A DNA stretch of 64,000 nt from Perca fluviatilis (Eukaryota > Chordata > Actinopteri > Perciformes > Percidae), in assembly GCF_010015445.1 (NCBI RefSeq), contig NC_053116.1:8003585-8067584 (forward strand), given 5' to 3'. The position numbers were made by a program, and so were the translations under genes. This document shows, piece by piece, positions 1 through 24,900 of the stretch (its first letter is position 1; each line of letters opens with the position of its first letter). The notes below the pieces were generated by a model. The model saw only the letters and a list, made by a program, of their open reading frames with translations, did not search any database and was not told the DNA's origin.

Positions 1-892
1 ACCGACTGAGAATATTCACGTTTCTTATGAGCCTCATATATCAGCGTGAAAGTCTTGATTAACCCGCTACACAACAGCTTTTTCAGCATTTTCCTGTTTC
101 TCTCCTGATGTGACAGCGCGATTCTTCCCTCTCATAGGGAGCCTCGGCGGTACCGGTCTGGTCTTTAGCCTGGAGCCAAAGCCCATCTATCAGGATCTAT
201 TTTAGGACGTGGCAAGAGGACAAATCGAAGACTGGGGTTTTGGGATGTATTGTTGGTGCAACAATCTACTCAGCAACTTTTTGGCATAGTTGATAATTCA
301 AAACAGTTTGTTAAAGCAAAAAGTTTGGCGCGATTTACATTTCCTCTGTCGTTTACGCTGTTGTCGTCTATGGGGAACGCGGGATTGTTTTCCCCTAAAA
401 GTGGGTGTGGATCTGTTCAGAGACATTCTATGACGTTGCGCCAATTGTGCGTATTAGTATTTTTCCGGAGCATTAAAGCTATAGTGCATAGTTTCTGTCG
501 CCCCCATGAGGAATTCTAAGTAATGACAACAAAACTGTTGGCACGTCCACATGATACAAGCCTTTCGTGACCGCGCACCCATGCAGTTGCTAGTAGCCAA
601 GGAGGACACGGAGGATTAAAAAAACATGATAGACTCTTCAGAAGAGGTGATAATCTTCCCTTTGAGTTTCTGCGGGCGAAAGTCGCCGGACGCCACAATC
701 TTCTGAACATAGCCATACTGAGAAATCCAGAGAGAGTTGTGTGGAGCTGATAGTCTTGATTAACTTTGTAGCATCTCATTTGGCAACGGCTTGAATGTAA
801 CAGACGTTCATTAATTAAGTTACGCACCAAAGCTTTAAGCTGTTGTGCAGACTTTACCTTCTTTGAACAGCTTGTATTTGTGTCTCCTGTAG
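1..892. other. slc11a2 upstream/intron sequence; repeat-derived from about 475
   Basis: No exon encoding the DMT1 N-terminus can be recognised here. Positions 1-470 show no feature I can name. Positions about 475-835 are an inverted, diverged copy of 13245-13600. The segment is either intron 5' of the first visible slc11a2 exon or upstream flank. Confidence 0.5.
475..835 (-). repeat. Interspersed repeat, copy A (inverted relative to 13245-13600)
   Basis: The reverse complement of this segment matches 13245-13600 along most of its length. Shared stretches include CCTCCGTGTCCTCCTTGGCT, AGTAATGACAACAAAACTGT (given on this strand) and CATTCAAGCC. A third, shorter copy of one end lies at about 4765-4845. 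The ends are too worn to assign a superfamily. Confidence 0.75.
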
Positions 893-15181
<14,289 letters not shown>

Positions 15182-15455
15182 ACCAAATGAAGACATTTAT
15201 TTCAAAGGTGCAGCTGTGAGAAAACCCACTGAACTTTTTTTCTTCCAGCACATTTAGTCTTCTTAAGTGCTGATTTATTTATAATGGAAGTTCAGGAATT
15301 TTGTATTAATAGAATATAGTAATTAAGAAACTGTTTTTGTTAATGTCTGTATCTTTTAGTCACACCCCAGTTACTTTTTTATTATATAAAACTATTAAGA
15401 TGAGTTCTGCCAAAGCGACAGGTTTACAGGCGTTTTACTGTAACGCAGGTTACGC
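15182..15455 (+). other. slc11a2: slc11a2 3' UTR (start)
   Basis: Sequence after the TGA at 15179-15181. No AATAAA is seen before the transposon at 15459, and no CAGUGN-loop iron-responsive element could be folded by eye. The transcript may end in the AT-rich stretch at 15270-15400 or read further; the end is undetermined. Confidence 0.5.
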
Positions 15456-15458
15456 TTA

Positions 15459-16127
15459 GGGCCCTATCTTGCACCCGGCGCAACGCAAAGACACGACGCA
15501 AGTGCATTTGCTAGTTTAAGACCGACGCAGTTGTCAATTTCCCGTCCAGCGCCCACGTCGTTCAAATAGCAAATGCACGTGCGCCCATCTGTGCGCCCAT
15601 GGGCGTGCTGGTCTTACAGGGAGGTGTGTTCAGGTGCATTCTTGGCGTGTTGCTATCTTGAGGCAGCGGAAAGTGATCGCGCCATTGACCAACAGAAACC
15701 TGGTCTAAAGTCAATAGCATTTCATTGTTATTTTAACAGCTAATTAGTAAAATGCGCCTAGGCTTATGCACAGCGCGTGCACACTCTGCACACACAGGGA
15801 AGCGCAGCAGCACACAAACATGCAAAAGATTAGAAATAAAAATATTACGGTGCAAATCCGCCATCATAATAGCAATGCGGCAAGGTACAAACGCGCCTGG
15901 CTTTTAAAGGGAATGGGAGATGACACGCTGATTAGTTTATTGCACGTTACGCCCAGAACACACCTATGAATTAATGAAGACACTAAGTACAACCCTTTTG
16001 AACCATGCACCCGGCGCACGGACCCTTTTGTACGCCATCAAACTAGCAAAAGTGGATTTGGACACGCCCTAAACGTACCTGCGCCATGTGCTTCACGCCG
16101 TTCACTCAGATCATTAAAATAGGGCCC
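15459..16127. mobile_element. Harbinger-like non-autonomous element (GGGCCCTAT ends, TTA duplication)
   Basis: Left end GGGCCCTATCTTGCACCCGG and right end AAAATAGGGCCC are inverted at the tips and flanked on both sides by TTA (15456-15458, 16128-16130), the PIF/Harbinger-type 3-bp duplication. It is rich in GCGC/CGC motifs. A longer relative lies at 54381-55503. No transposase frame is present. Confidence 0.75.
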
Positions 16128-16132
16128 TTAGA

Positions 16133-17025
16133 GTTAAAGGGTAACTACTGTTTTTTTCAACCTGGACCCTATTTTCCTATGTTTTTGTGTGTAAGTGGCG
16201 GGATGTGATGGGAACAACAATCTTTGAAATTGGTCCAATATAAAGCGAGATTGCTGCAGTCGGCAGCGGCGAAACAAGCTACAATATAAGTTAATAGGGC
16301 AATTGTCCAGCTTGTATTTACCTTCACAAAAGTGCTCGTTTTGCCACTGACAGGCTCAGATTAATATTCGAAGTGTCTTGACAACATTATGGAAAGGATT
16401 TCTAAGGAGGTCGACCTTTTTGTTAAAGAGTAAGATCCTTTTTTTAAACATAATAACATCTGCGAAATTGCGTCCGCTAAACCCATCAGACTCCATGTAA
16501 ATAAACAGTAATTTTAGCGTCGTAAAATACACTTCATTCAAAGTCGACAGAAACAAAATAAAACTATGACAAGCCGTTTTGGGTCGTCTTTCCATTTTTC
16601 CAACCATCACAACTCTAGTTTTGGTTGAAATAAACACAGAGTTTACCGATTTAAACGTGAAAATATTTTGGCTCTATACGTGCTAAAAGTATTGCTTTTT
16701 TAAATGGAGTCTGGTGGGTTTAGCGCTAGTGACTTCAGAGCTGTTTCTGGATAAACAGAAAGGTGTCAAAGAGGTGTTAAAGCTCTATCTCTGAATGGAT
16801 CCTTTCCATAATGTTGTCAGACACTTAAAATATTAATCTGAGTCTGTCAGTGGCAAAACGAGCACTTTTGTGAAGTTAAATACAAGTTGTCCTATTAACT
16901 TAGGCTACATTGTAGCTTGTTTCCGCTGCTGCCGACTGCAGCTATCTTGCTTAATACTTGACCAATGTCAAAGATTGTTGTTCCCATCAGTCACTTAGAC
17001 ACAAAAATGGTAGTTACCCTTTAAC
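16133..17025. mobile_element. Foldback element with long inverted arms
   Basis: GTTAAAGGGTAACTAC at the left tip mirrors GTAGTTACCCTTTAAC at the right tip. Arms of about 250 bp (16133-16395 and 16770-17025) are reverse complements over long blocks, for example GCCACTGACAGGCTCAGATT against AATCTGAGTCTGTCAGTGGC. The about 370-bp centre is unique. It starts 6 bp after the Harbinger-like element ends. Confidence 0.85.
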
Positions 17026-17401
17026 TATAAACCTGATAGTTACTTAATCAAACTACTGTGGGATGTAAAGCAAGAGCACAGGGACAGCTTCTTCTGGCCC
17101 ACTTTAATGTCTTCCTCAACTATAGGAGTAGAATGTAGTTGACGTTCATTTAAATTATGCTAATTCTCTCAAAAACATGATTAAATGATGACCAAATAAT
17201 CTCATTTTACAATACAATACAAAACAGTATTGCATGGTTTTTGCAGGGTTCACAAAGTTAAATGTAAAACGTTTTAAGACATTTTAATACTATAGCTGTT
17301 TCATGATCACACCGAAATATACCAATGGGGAAGAAAACATTTCAGTACCTTCAAGCAGTATGTACAAATATAATTCCTAATGTTAGAATTCATAAAATGA
17401 A
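17026..17401. other. AT-rich intergenic spacer, nothing recognised
   Basis: No open frame, repeat structure or RNA gene is visible between the foldback element and the SINE. Confidence 0.4.
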
Positions 17402-17544
17402 TGGGCGCCTGGGTAGTTCACCTGGTTGAGTGTGCGGCCCATGTACAGAGGCTCAGTCTTTACCGCAGCGGCCGTGGGTTCGATTCCGACCTGCGGCCCT
17501 TTGTTGAATGTCATCCCCCCTCTCTCTCTAAAGGCCTTAAATTG

Positions 17545-17577
<33 letters not shown>
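17402..17577 (+). mobile_element. tRNA-derived SINE, copy 2
   Basis: A tRNA-like head (TAGTTCACCTGG, B-box GGGTTCGATTCC) precedes the shared body CGACCTGCGGCCCTTTGTTG and a CT-rich segment, ending in a (CA)n tail at about 17546-17575. It lies between slc11a2 and ctdsp2. Confidence 0.85.
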
Positions 17578-17583
<6 letters not shown>

Positions 17584-17648
17584 GGCGACCTGGACAGGAA
17601 AACTAATTAAAAAACACAAAGTAAAATTGAGACTTTTTAATATGGAGC

Positions 17649-17842
17649 CCCAGACATGACATCCGAAAAAATAACGAAATTAGCACAAATTAGCATTTCG
17701 TGGCCACAATTTGGCATTTCGTGGCCACAAATTAGTATTTCGTGGCCACAAATTAGCATTTCGTGGCCACAATTATTATTTTTTTCGGATGTCATGTCTG
17801 GGGCCACAATTTTTGTTTTTTTCGGATGTCACGTCTGGGCTC
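17649..17842. repeat. Palindrome-bounded ~21-bp tandem repeat
   Basis: CCAGACATGACATCCGAAAA on the left mirrors TTTTCGGATGTCATGTCTGG ending near 17802, with a second right-type copy at 17816-17842. Between them are four units of a TTAGCATTTCGTGGCCACAA-like sequence. Confidence 0.8.
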
Positions 17843-17852
17843 CGTATTTTAA

Positions 17853-20800
17853 TGCCTTCTGAGAACCTATTTTTGTTGTTGAGGAAATTGAATTCAAAGC
17901 TTTTTAAGACTCTGTGCAGTTTGTCTTTTGGCCACAGGGAGGCAGTGCAGGCCCCGAAAAAAGCCACTACTCAGCTAGAGTAAATGTCTCACCACCAGAG
18001 CTGAACAACATAACACAACACATTAAATGACACAGTTTGTTACATCACGCTTTATGTGTTGTTCCGGCTGCACAGGAACAGCGTTATTGTATCAAATAAA
18101 ATGAGTTGCCGTGATTAGACTGTAATATTCCTGTACATTCAGGTGTGTTTGGCACGCCTGTGGTGGTGGTACTCTATGTCTGAAGAGTTGCAACTATTGT
18201 GTAACTGCAAGCAAGCACTGCTGCTTTCAGTGTTGTTCGAATTCCACTCCTGAAGTGCTTCAGCGTTTGGAAGCCGAGGAGAGGCGGACGGACAGGTTTT
18301 TCTTTGCATTGTGGCGGGGAACTTTTTTTTTTCTTTTTTTTCTTTTTTCGGTCATGGAGGCAGAGTTATGTAAGAGGGGAGAGTCTTCCCACCGCCCCTC
18401 TCTGTTTTTGTTTTTCTCAATGAGCCAATGTCTCCCTGCCGAGGCCTCACAGCCTGTCCAGTAGGCCCCTTTCCTGGAAACATAGCCTAGCAGAGGCCAC
18501 TCAGGGGCAGGCCTGCGAGGTGGGAGGGTTGGGGAGCGGAGGGGAGGAGAGGAGGGAGAGGGAGGGTGGGCTCTTCCAGCAAATCACATGATGGTAGACC
18601 CTACAGTCCCAGCCCTACATGAGGCTCAGATGCTGCAAGCACATTTCAACAGCCAGTTTGTCATCAACATGATTGGAAGTAGCTAATGCATGGCAGAGTG
18701 CATAAGGCTGTAAGTAGACGCTGTGGATTCCCACGTGTGAAATGTAGAAATAGAACCACAACGCCTGATGGATGGTGTGTGTGTGTGTGTGTGTGTGTGT
18801 GTGACAGGTTAATGTGATTTTTTTATTTTTTGCCTTTAATGTCAACATCACCACAGATTTGAGCTATGCAGTATAATTTGATGGACAGTTTTGCACAGAA
18901 TATCTTTTCTCATTTGTCCTCAGTGGTATATTTTCAATCAACATGATCTAAGCTATTTTAACAGTGTTGTATTTATATATTTGCTTCATGTATCGCCATG
19001 TAACCGAGTTACAGACGTTAAGTCGCTGATTTATTTTTGCAAAAAGATACCCTGGATGCATTTGTTATAGCAGAAAGCCCCATGTTGTTTTATGACTGTG
19101 ACTTGAACTTCGAAACTGACTGATTTATTGTGTTGTGTTGCAATTGTAAAAAATCATTAAATGCGTTTATTGAATTGACAGACACAAAATAAACCACAAC
19201 ATTGAAACACAGGAATTATATGCCGGGATTATTTAAAGATGATCGCATTTGTTTGCATTTCATATCTTTTCGTTTCACTCTGTGATCGTGATAAATTTCT
19301 GTTTCGGTTTGAAATGGGCCACACATGTGATTTATTTCTCCTTCCAACTCATGCTGTTTTTTTTTTTTACATGCTTGCACATTTGTTCTGTTAACGGATG
19401 AAAGATGGATGTAGCTTTAACTTGTACCTGATGTTTGAATGTCCAGTGGTACAACTGCAGCACCTTTAACACTCAGCTCAGGGCCTTTCCTCTTCTTCAC
19501 AGAGGAATGCAACATTTCCAGAAGAAGAGGGCAAGGCGCGCCAGAGATCAGGCAAAGATAATGAATTTCAAGTTGATTTAGTTAACAGTGGCATCAGCCT
19601 TAAACCGCATGACATTTTCCAGCTGTGCTGTCCATACTTATTTTGTATATATATTTTTTACACAGATCTGTCAGCGCTGCCCTAAAATGTCCGACACCAG
19701 GAATGCAAACAGCCGAGCCATTCTTGTTTATGTCTTGCATTGTGGCCACTGTGGGCACTGGCTGAGCTCGCAGTGTAATGGGCCCATGTGTTTGGAATGA
19801 ACATAGAGTGACTATTTCAACTGTAGTTATTCCTTTATTAACGAGTTTTCTTTCATTGTTTCTTTCTGTTTTATTCAGCTACACATATGTATGCAGTTTG
19901 TGTTCACTTGTGTGTTTTCTGTGCTTTAAAATTAGCACAGCTCTGCTGTTGCTGAACTCCACATCACAGTCGCTCACCGTGCTCACTATGATTACCGAGA
20001 AGTTTCAGAGGATGAGGAGGCTCTGCAGAACCTCCATGCTGTAAATATAAATACCTGGGGACCCACTGCTCGACCACATGGCCTACCATGATGTCAAACC
20101 CACTTCTATTTATTTGAACAAGGTAAAAAAAAAAGTAAATAAAGTTTTGTTCTGTTTTAGTTTTACTGTCAGCACAGTGAAAAATTATTTTAAAATACAT
20201 AAGAGTTTGTCTGCAGCTGACTACAACTTATTCTAATTAAAAACAATAGAAACAGCAACTGTTCATGCATTGTTTCCCTTCCTAATTAATGACTGGATTT
20301 AGAGCTAAATAATTACAAAATCAACAAAGTAACCATCACGTAATGTTCAGGATGAGCAGTCTCATGGTAAAATAACTGCAGTAGAGGCTGTTGTTGCGCA
20401 ATGTTCGGTGATTGTAAAATTGTGGTTCCCAGCAGTTTTTAGGTAAGTAAGTTTCACTTTATTATTGTGTCAGTAACGGGAAGCAAAAGTAGAGAAAAAA
20501 AACGAAAGGAGACTGGGTCATTGGTTTCACTCTGCCCTCTGCTACCCCCATACTTAGGGACAGTTACCATGTAGTTCTGCATGGACATATACAGTACCTA
20601 CCAACAAAACTCTTCTGTTGGGGAGATATTCAGTGCAGACTTGGGGGGGGGGGGTCCATCAACTTATTCAAAACATATGGAAACATCTGCTAGCTGTTAC
20701 ATGCATCATATGCACACTATGTTTAGTGTTTTTGACTAAATATACCCGTTTAAAAGCCTGTTATTTAATAAGCCTCGACAATGTTTTGGGTTTCCCTACT

Positions 20801-21230
20801 AATCAGGAGGTTGTAATATCGCGATATTACGCGTTAAAACTGCGAATTGTGTGCTTGTACACGAAAAGGTAGCCCCACTGTAGTGTGAAACGTTAAATGT
20901 ACAATTTCCGGACAATAGCCTAATCCAAGAATTAAACATTACAGGCAACGAGTAACGTTAAGTAGCCTACGGTTCTTTTTTTGAGATGATTATTTTGGCT
21001 CACCATTAATTCATAATATCTCCTTAAAACATGTATTAAAGTTGAATAACAGTCAAAAAAATAAAAATAAAATAAAATATAAACAGAAAGAAAGAAAACA
21101 AAGGTAGCCTATTTCCCTCAAAAATAACAATTTAAGAGAAATAATACATACTACGCTGCCTGTCTTCATCTTATATGTTAATGTGGTTGCCTAAATTAGC
21201 ATGATTTAAAAATAAATAATTTACAAACAA
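17853..21230. other. Intergenic region between slc11a2 and ctdsp2
   Basis: Mostly unique AT-rich DNA. It holds a purine-rich stretch at 18500-18570, a (GT)n at about 18774-18803 and isolated AATAAA motifs at about 19186 and 20140. Two splice-acceptor-like sites precede short open frames at 19504 and 19966, not assigned to any gene. Confidence 0.45.
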
Positions 21231-21995
21231 TGTGATCTCATTTGATCGAGCAGCGCTGGAATGTGTTCGGTGCGGCGCGAGCAGGACGGGAGGAATGCAT
21301 TGACCACGCCCCCCCCTCATCCCGGGCGTCCAATCAGGGAGCAAACACGGTTTCAAGGCGCCCGCGGAGTCCCAACCGTAGAAAAACAAAGCCCGGGACA
21401 ACAACAAAACTCATATTTTACATCTAACTGCGCCCGGGAATCCGTTTTATTGTATCGGAACCGACGGAAGAGGTCGATTCTCGGTGTTTTTCGTCGCTCT
21501 CTAAGGCCTTCCGGGCGGTGTTGTTTATCTGTAGTAAGGGGGGGCTTGAAACCGCCCTCCCTTGCCCCATTTCCTCGGTTGTTTTCCTTCTCTCGCCTGG
21601 ATTCTCCATGTTGTTGGTGCAAGAGTGAAGACTTCGCAGCGACGGGTAGAGGGGGGCTGCTCGGCGATATTACCCGTAATAGTAGTAGTAAACTCGAGAC
21701 GACGGAGCTGACGGGAGTCTCAAATAAGCCTCCAAAAAAAAACACATCCAAAGTGCCTTGCCCCCTCCCCAGGCGGCGGACCTCCGAAAGGAAGAAAAGA
21801 AGAAGAAGCGGCGGGGAAAATAAAGAAAACCCAGAGAACAAGATAAATCCTTCTCCCGTCGAGGATCGTTACTGAGGCGGATGTCAAGTTACCTCGGTGA
21901 ATAATTGAGTCCATTTGCCAATAGAACCCAATGAGGGATGCCCATCAGTGCTCGGGGACAGGATTTGAGGATTTTGAGGGCTCCGTGATTGTCAG
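21230..21995 (+). promoter_or_regulatory. ctdsp2: ctdsp2 CpG-rich promoter and 5' UTR
   Basis: The DNA turns abruptly CpG-rich (GCGGCGCGAGC, GCGCCCGCGG, CCCGGGCG) after kilobases of AT-rich spacer, as at a vertebrate CpG-island promoter, and leads to the first coding exon. A CCAAT motif lies near 21329. Upstream ATGs at 21261 and 21931 open frames ahead of the main start. Confidence 0.7.
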
Positions 21996-24900
21996 ATGGA
22001 AAGTTCTGTTATCACCCAAGTGCAGAAAGAAGACGTTCAAGTGTCACCGAAAACAGGTGAGATGGGCCCGTGTTGTATGCGCTTTGAATTATTATTACAT
22101 CTGTTTCATTCGGTGCGATATTATAAGAGTATTTTCTGAATAATGGTGTGTGTGTGTGTTAAGAAAGCCTGTAGTGCGCCCATTTGACAGTTGAGCGCTG
22201 CGGACGCTGGCTGAGCGCGGCATTGCCCCCTTTTTTTTTTTTTATACATTTACCAAACAAATCTGTTATATTTAGATCTAACGTTAAGCACTATAAAATA
22301 GAGAGCCATCTAGTCTAAAAGAATCATAATGTGCTTATTTACTAATACTATTTTGCCCAGAAGCTGTTTTCCTTCACCTGCGGACCTTAAAAAGATCTTA
22401 AGTTACAACTGTTAGAATAATAAAAAAAAAGATATAAGACTGAATAATATCCATCGAGCAGGGTTATTATGTAGCTTTACCACAGCTAAGTTGTCCCTAT
22501 ACTATTGGATATAATGTCAAGTGTAAGGTCCCAGCCTCCATTATTGTACTGGGTTTGCCATCCACAGCTTAGCTATTGTTGATCCTGTTTTGATCTCCTT
22601 TTTTTTGTGTGTGTGTGTGTGTGTGTAAATCTCTGTCGCTTCCTAACATGTGGTGTTGTGATTATGGCTGAGATCTTCTCAGTGATGGTGCTGCTGCTGC
22701 TGCTGCTGCTGGTGATCGTGGCCAGCTCTCCTAAAAAAAAAAACCAAGCTGCTGTGTATTTATATGTCGATCAGGTTCCAGCTTGTTTATTGGCACCATC
22801 CCATATCCTACTACTACCAGGTACAGCATGAAGGAGCTCGTCTGTCACCACAGGCGGCATTATAGTAGGCTACAGTGAGACCCAGCTGCTGGGTTCATTT
22901 ATAAACTATGATGTGGTGTTGTGTTCATATTATTTTTGGGGAGGGGGGGGGGGGGTGTCACAGATCAGTGCGCGGCAGTAGCATTAAAGACTGCTGCGCT
23001 GTTTGCTTGTATTTTACTAGAAAAAACGCTCATCACAGTTTCTTGTATTAAATCATAATCCACATTAAAAGGCTGATGGGTGTAAAGGGCTCTGGAGCGG
23101 CTGCTGATTAACGGACGACTTTATAGAAATATACCAGGTCCCGCGGTGTTGACAGCGGAATGCACAAACACACCCCTCTGCACACGCCCATTGTAGCGCC
23201 GTTTCAAAGATTTCGTTGTTTGCACGCTTCTTCCTCAAGGCTAGAAAGAGGGCTTCGCTCATTGATTCTGGCTTAACTACTTGGTGGTCGATGTCGTGCA
23301 TATTGCATGATTTTGCAGGTGCTGCTTTAATAGGAATGACCAAATCAAGCTCCTTTTGTCTCTTAAAACATGGTGTTGTGTAACATGGCCATTGGTGTGT
23401 CTGCATTATGTCTCCACAGCAGCGAGTGTCAGCATGGAAACTGTAGATTATTAGAAAGAAAATCTCTTTCTCTTTCTCTCTCTCTCTCCACCTTTTGACC
23501 GTTTGTCAACAGTTCTTCTTTCTAGTAAAGACTGCGCGTGCTCACTGTAATGGCTCTGTAAGGGATGGCTATTAATTCTGTTTGCAAGTCCTCACATGAA
23601 ACACACTAGAGGGGACTTGCAAGAATGTTTTTCTCCCCTTCTCTTTCACTACAAGCCTTGCATGGGATCAAAGACCTGGACAGAGCACTGAGGTGTGACT
23701 GCAGGTCCGGCTCACTGGCTGACTGGCTGGCTGACTGGCTGACTGACTGACTGACTTGGGCTGTCTGTTCTCCCCTAGCTTCAGGCAGCCCTGAAAGGTC
23801 TTGGAGTTTAAAATGGTTGGAATGTTTTCTGTCTCTGTTTTCTGTTGAAGGTAGTGCTGAAGAGTGTGGGTTTTCCCGCCCTCTGTGATTATATAACATG
23901 TACCAGCCATTTCCAGCAGCAGCAGCAGCAGCAGCAGGGACAGGCGCATTAAAAACACATTTCATGTGCGACAGATGGATGGTGCCTTTAGGAAAGGGGG
24001 TGGGGGGGGGAGATGTTGCATGTTACAAGTAGCTCATAACTAATTTCACTGAATTGAAGTGATTGATTTTAATACTTTTCTTTCCCCCCATGTGTTTTTC
24101 ATGTCACCAGCGATTTGTTTTGCGCGTGGAAAAACAAACAAGATTCTGCGTTTCTGACGTGGGATCCAAGGTCCCACTTAACATTTCCGCGTTGACAACA
24201 CGCAGCTTTACTCAGTTTCCTCATGAAAGTCTCTCTTTCTCTGTGCTAAACAGGCCAGGTGAGCCGCTCTGCCCTGAAACAGCCTCGGAGTTGTAACATC
24301 TTCAAAGCGCTCTTCTGTTGCCTCCAAGCTCAGGATGGCCCCAAACCACCGCCACCACCACCAACACCTTCCCAGCAGGCCTTGCTGGAGTCACAGGAAA
24401 ATGGGACACTTGTCAAGGTAACATTATTTTTATTCCAGCAATGTTTCACGCCACTGAAAAACAACAATTTAAAGCCCTCAGTTCGGTTCAGTCCTGCCCT
24501 TTATTCTTGTTTATTTAAGATTTCATTTCCTTGTGACACACACACACTGCTCGCCATAAAAGAGGAGGTACTCGAATAGTTTGGCCATCTGTAGGAATAA
24601 ACTTAACATGCTGTTGTAAAAATGTGCTTATTATTGTCTTCAGGTGTATATATTTTTTTTTTTTATACAACTGTGCGCTAAAACCACTACTGCACCTGCT
24701 CTTAACATGTTGAAAGCTAACCGCAACTGTCTGCGGATATGGAATCACTTTGATGTTCACACTTGATCCTCCAAGGAAGATAAGAAGAACGACAGAGCGA
24801 CTACCAATCCTTTAGGCGGGCGGCGAGCTGAGAATGGTGTATTGTGTTCCTCGTAACTGCTGAGGTGGAGAGAAAAAATAAAGCCTCGAGCGCCTGCGGC

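Noticed and set aside
19740..19790. CAGTG motif as an iron-responsive element
   Set aside because: The five bases on either side of the CAGTGT loop do not pair and no bulged C is placed correctly.
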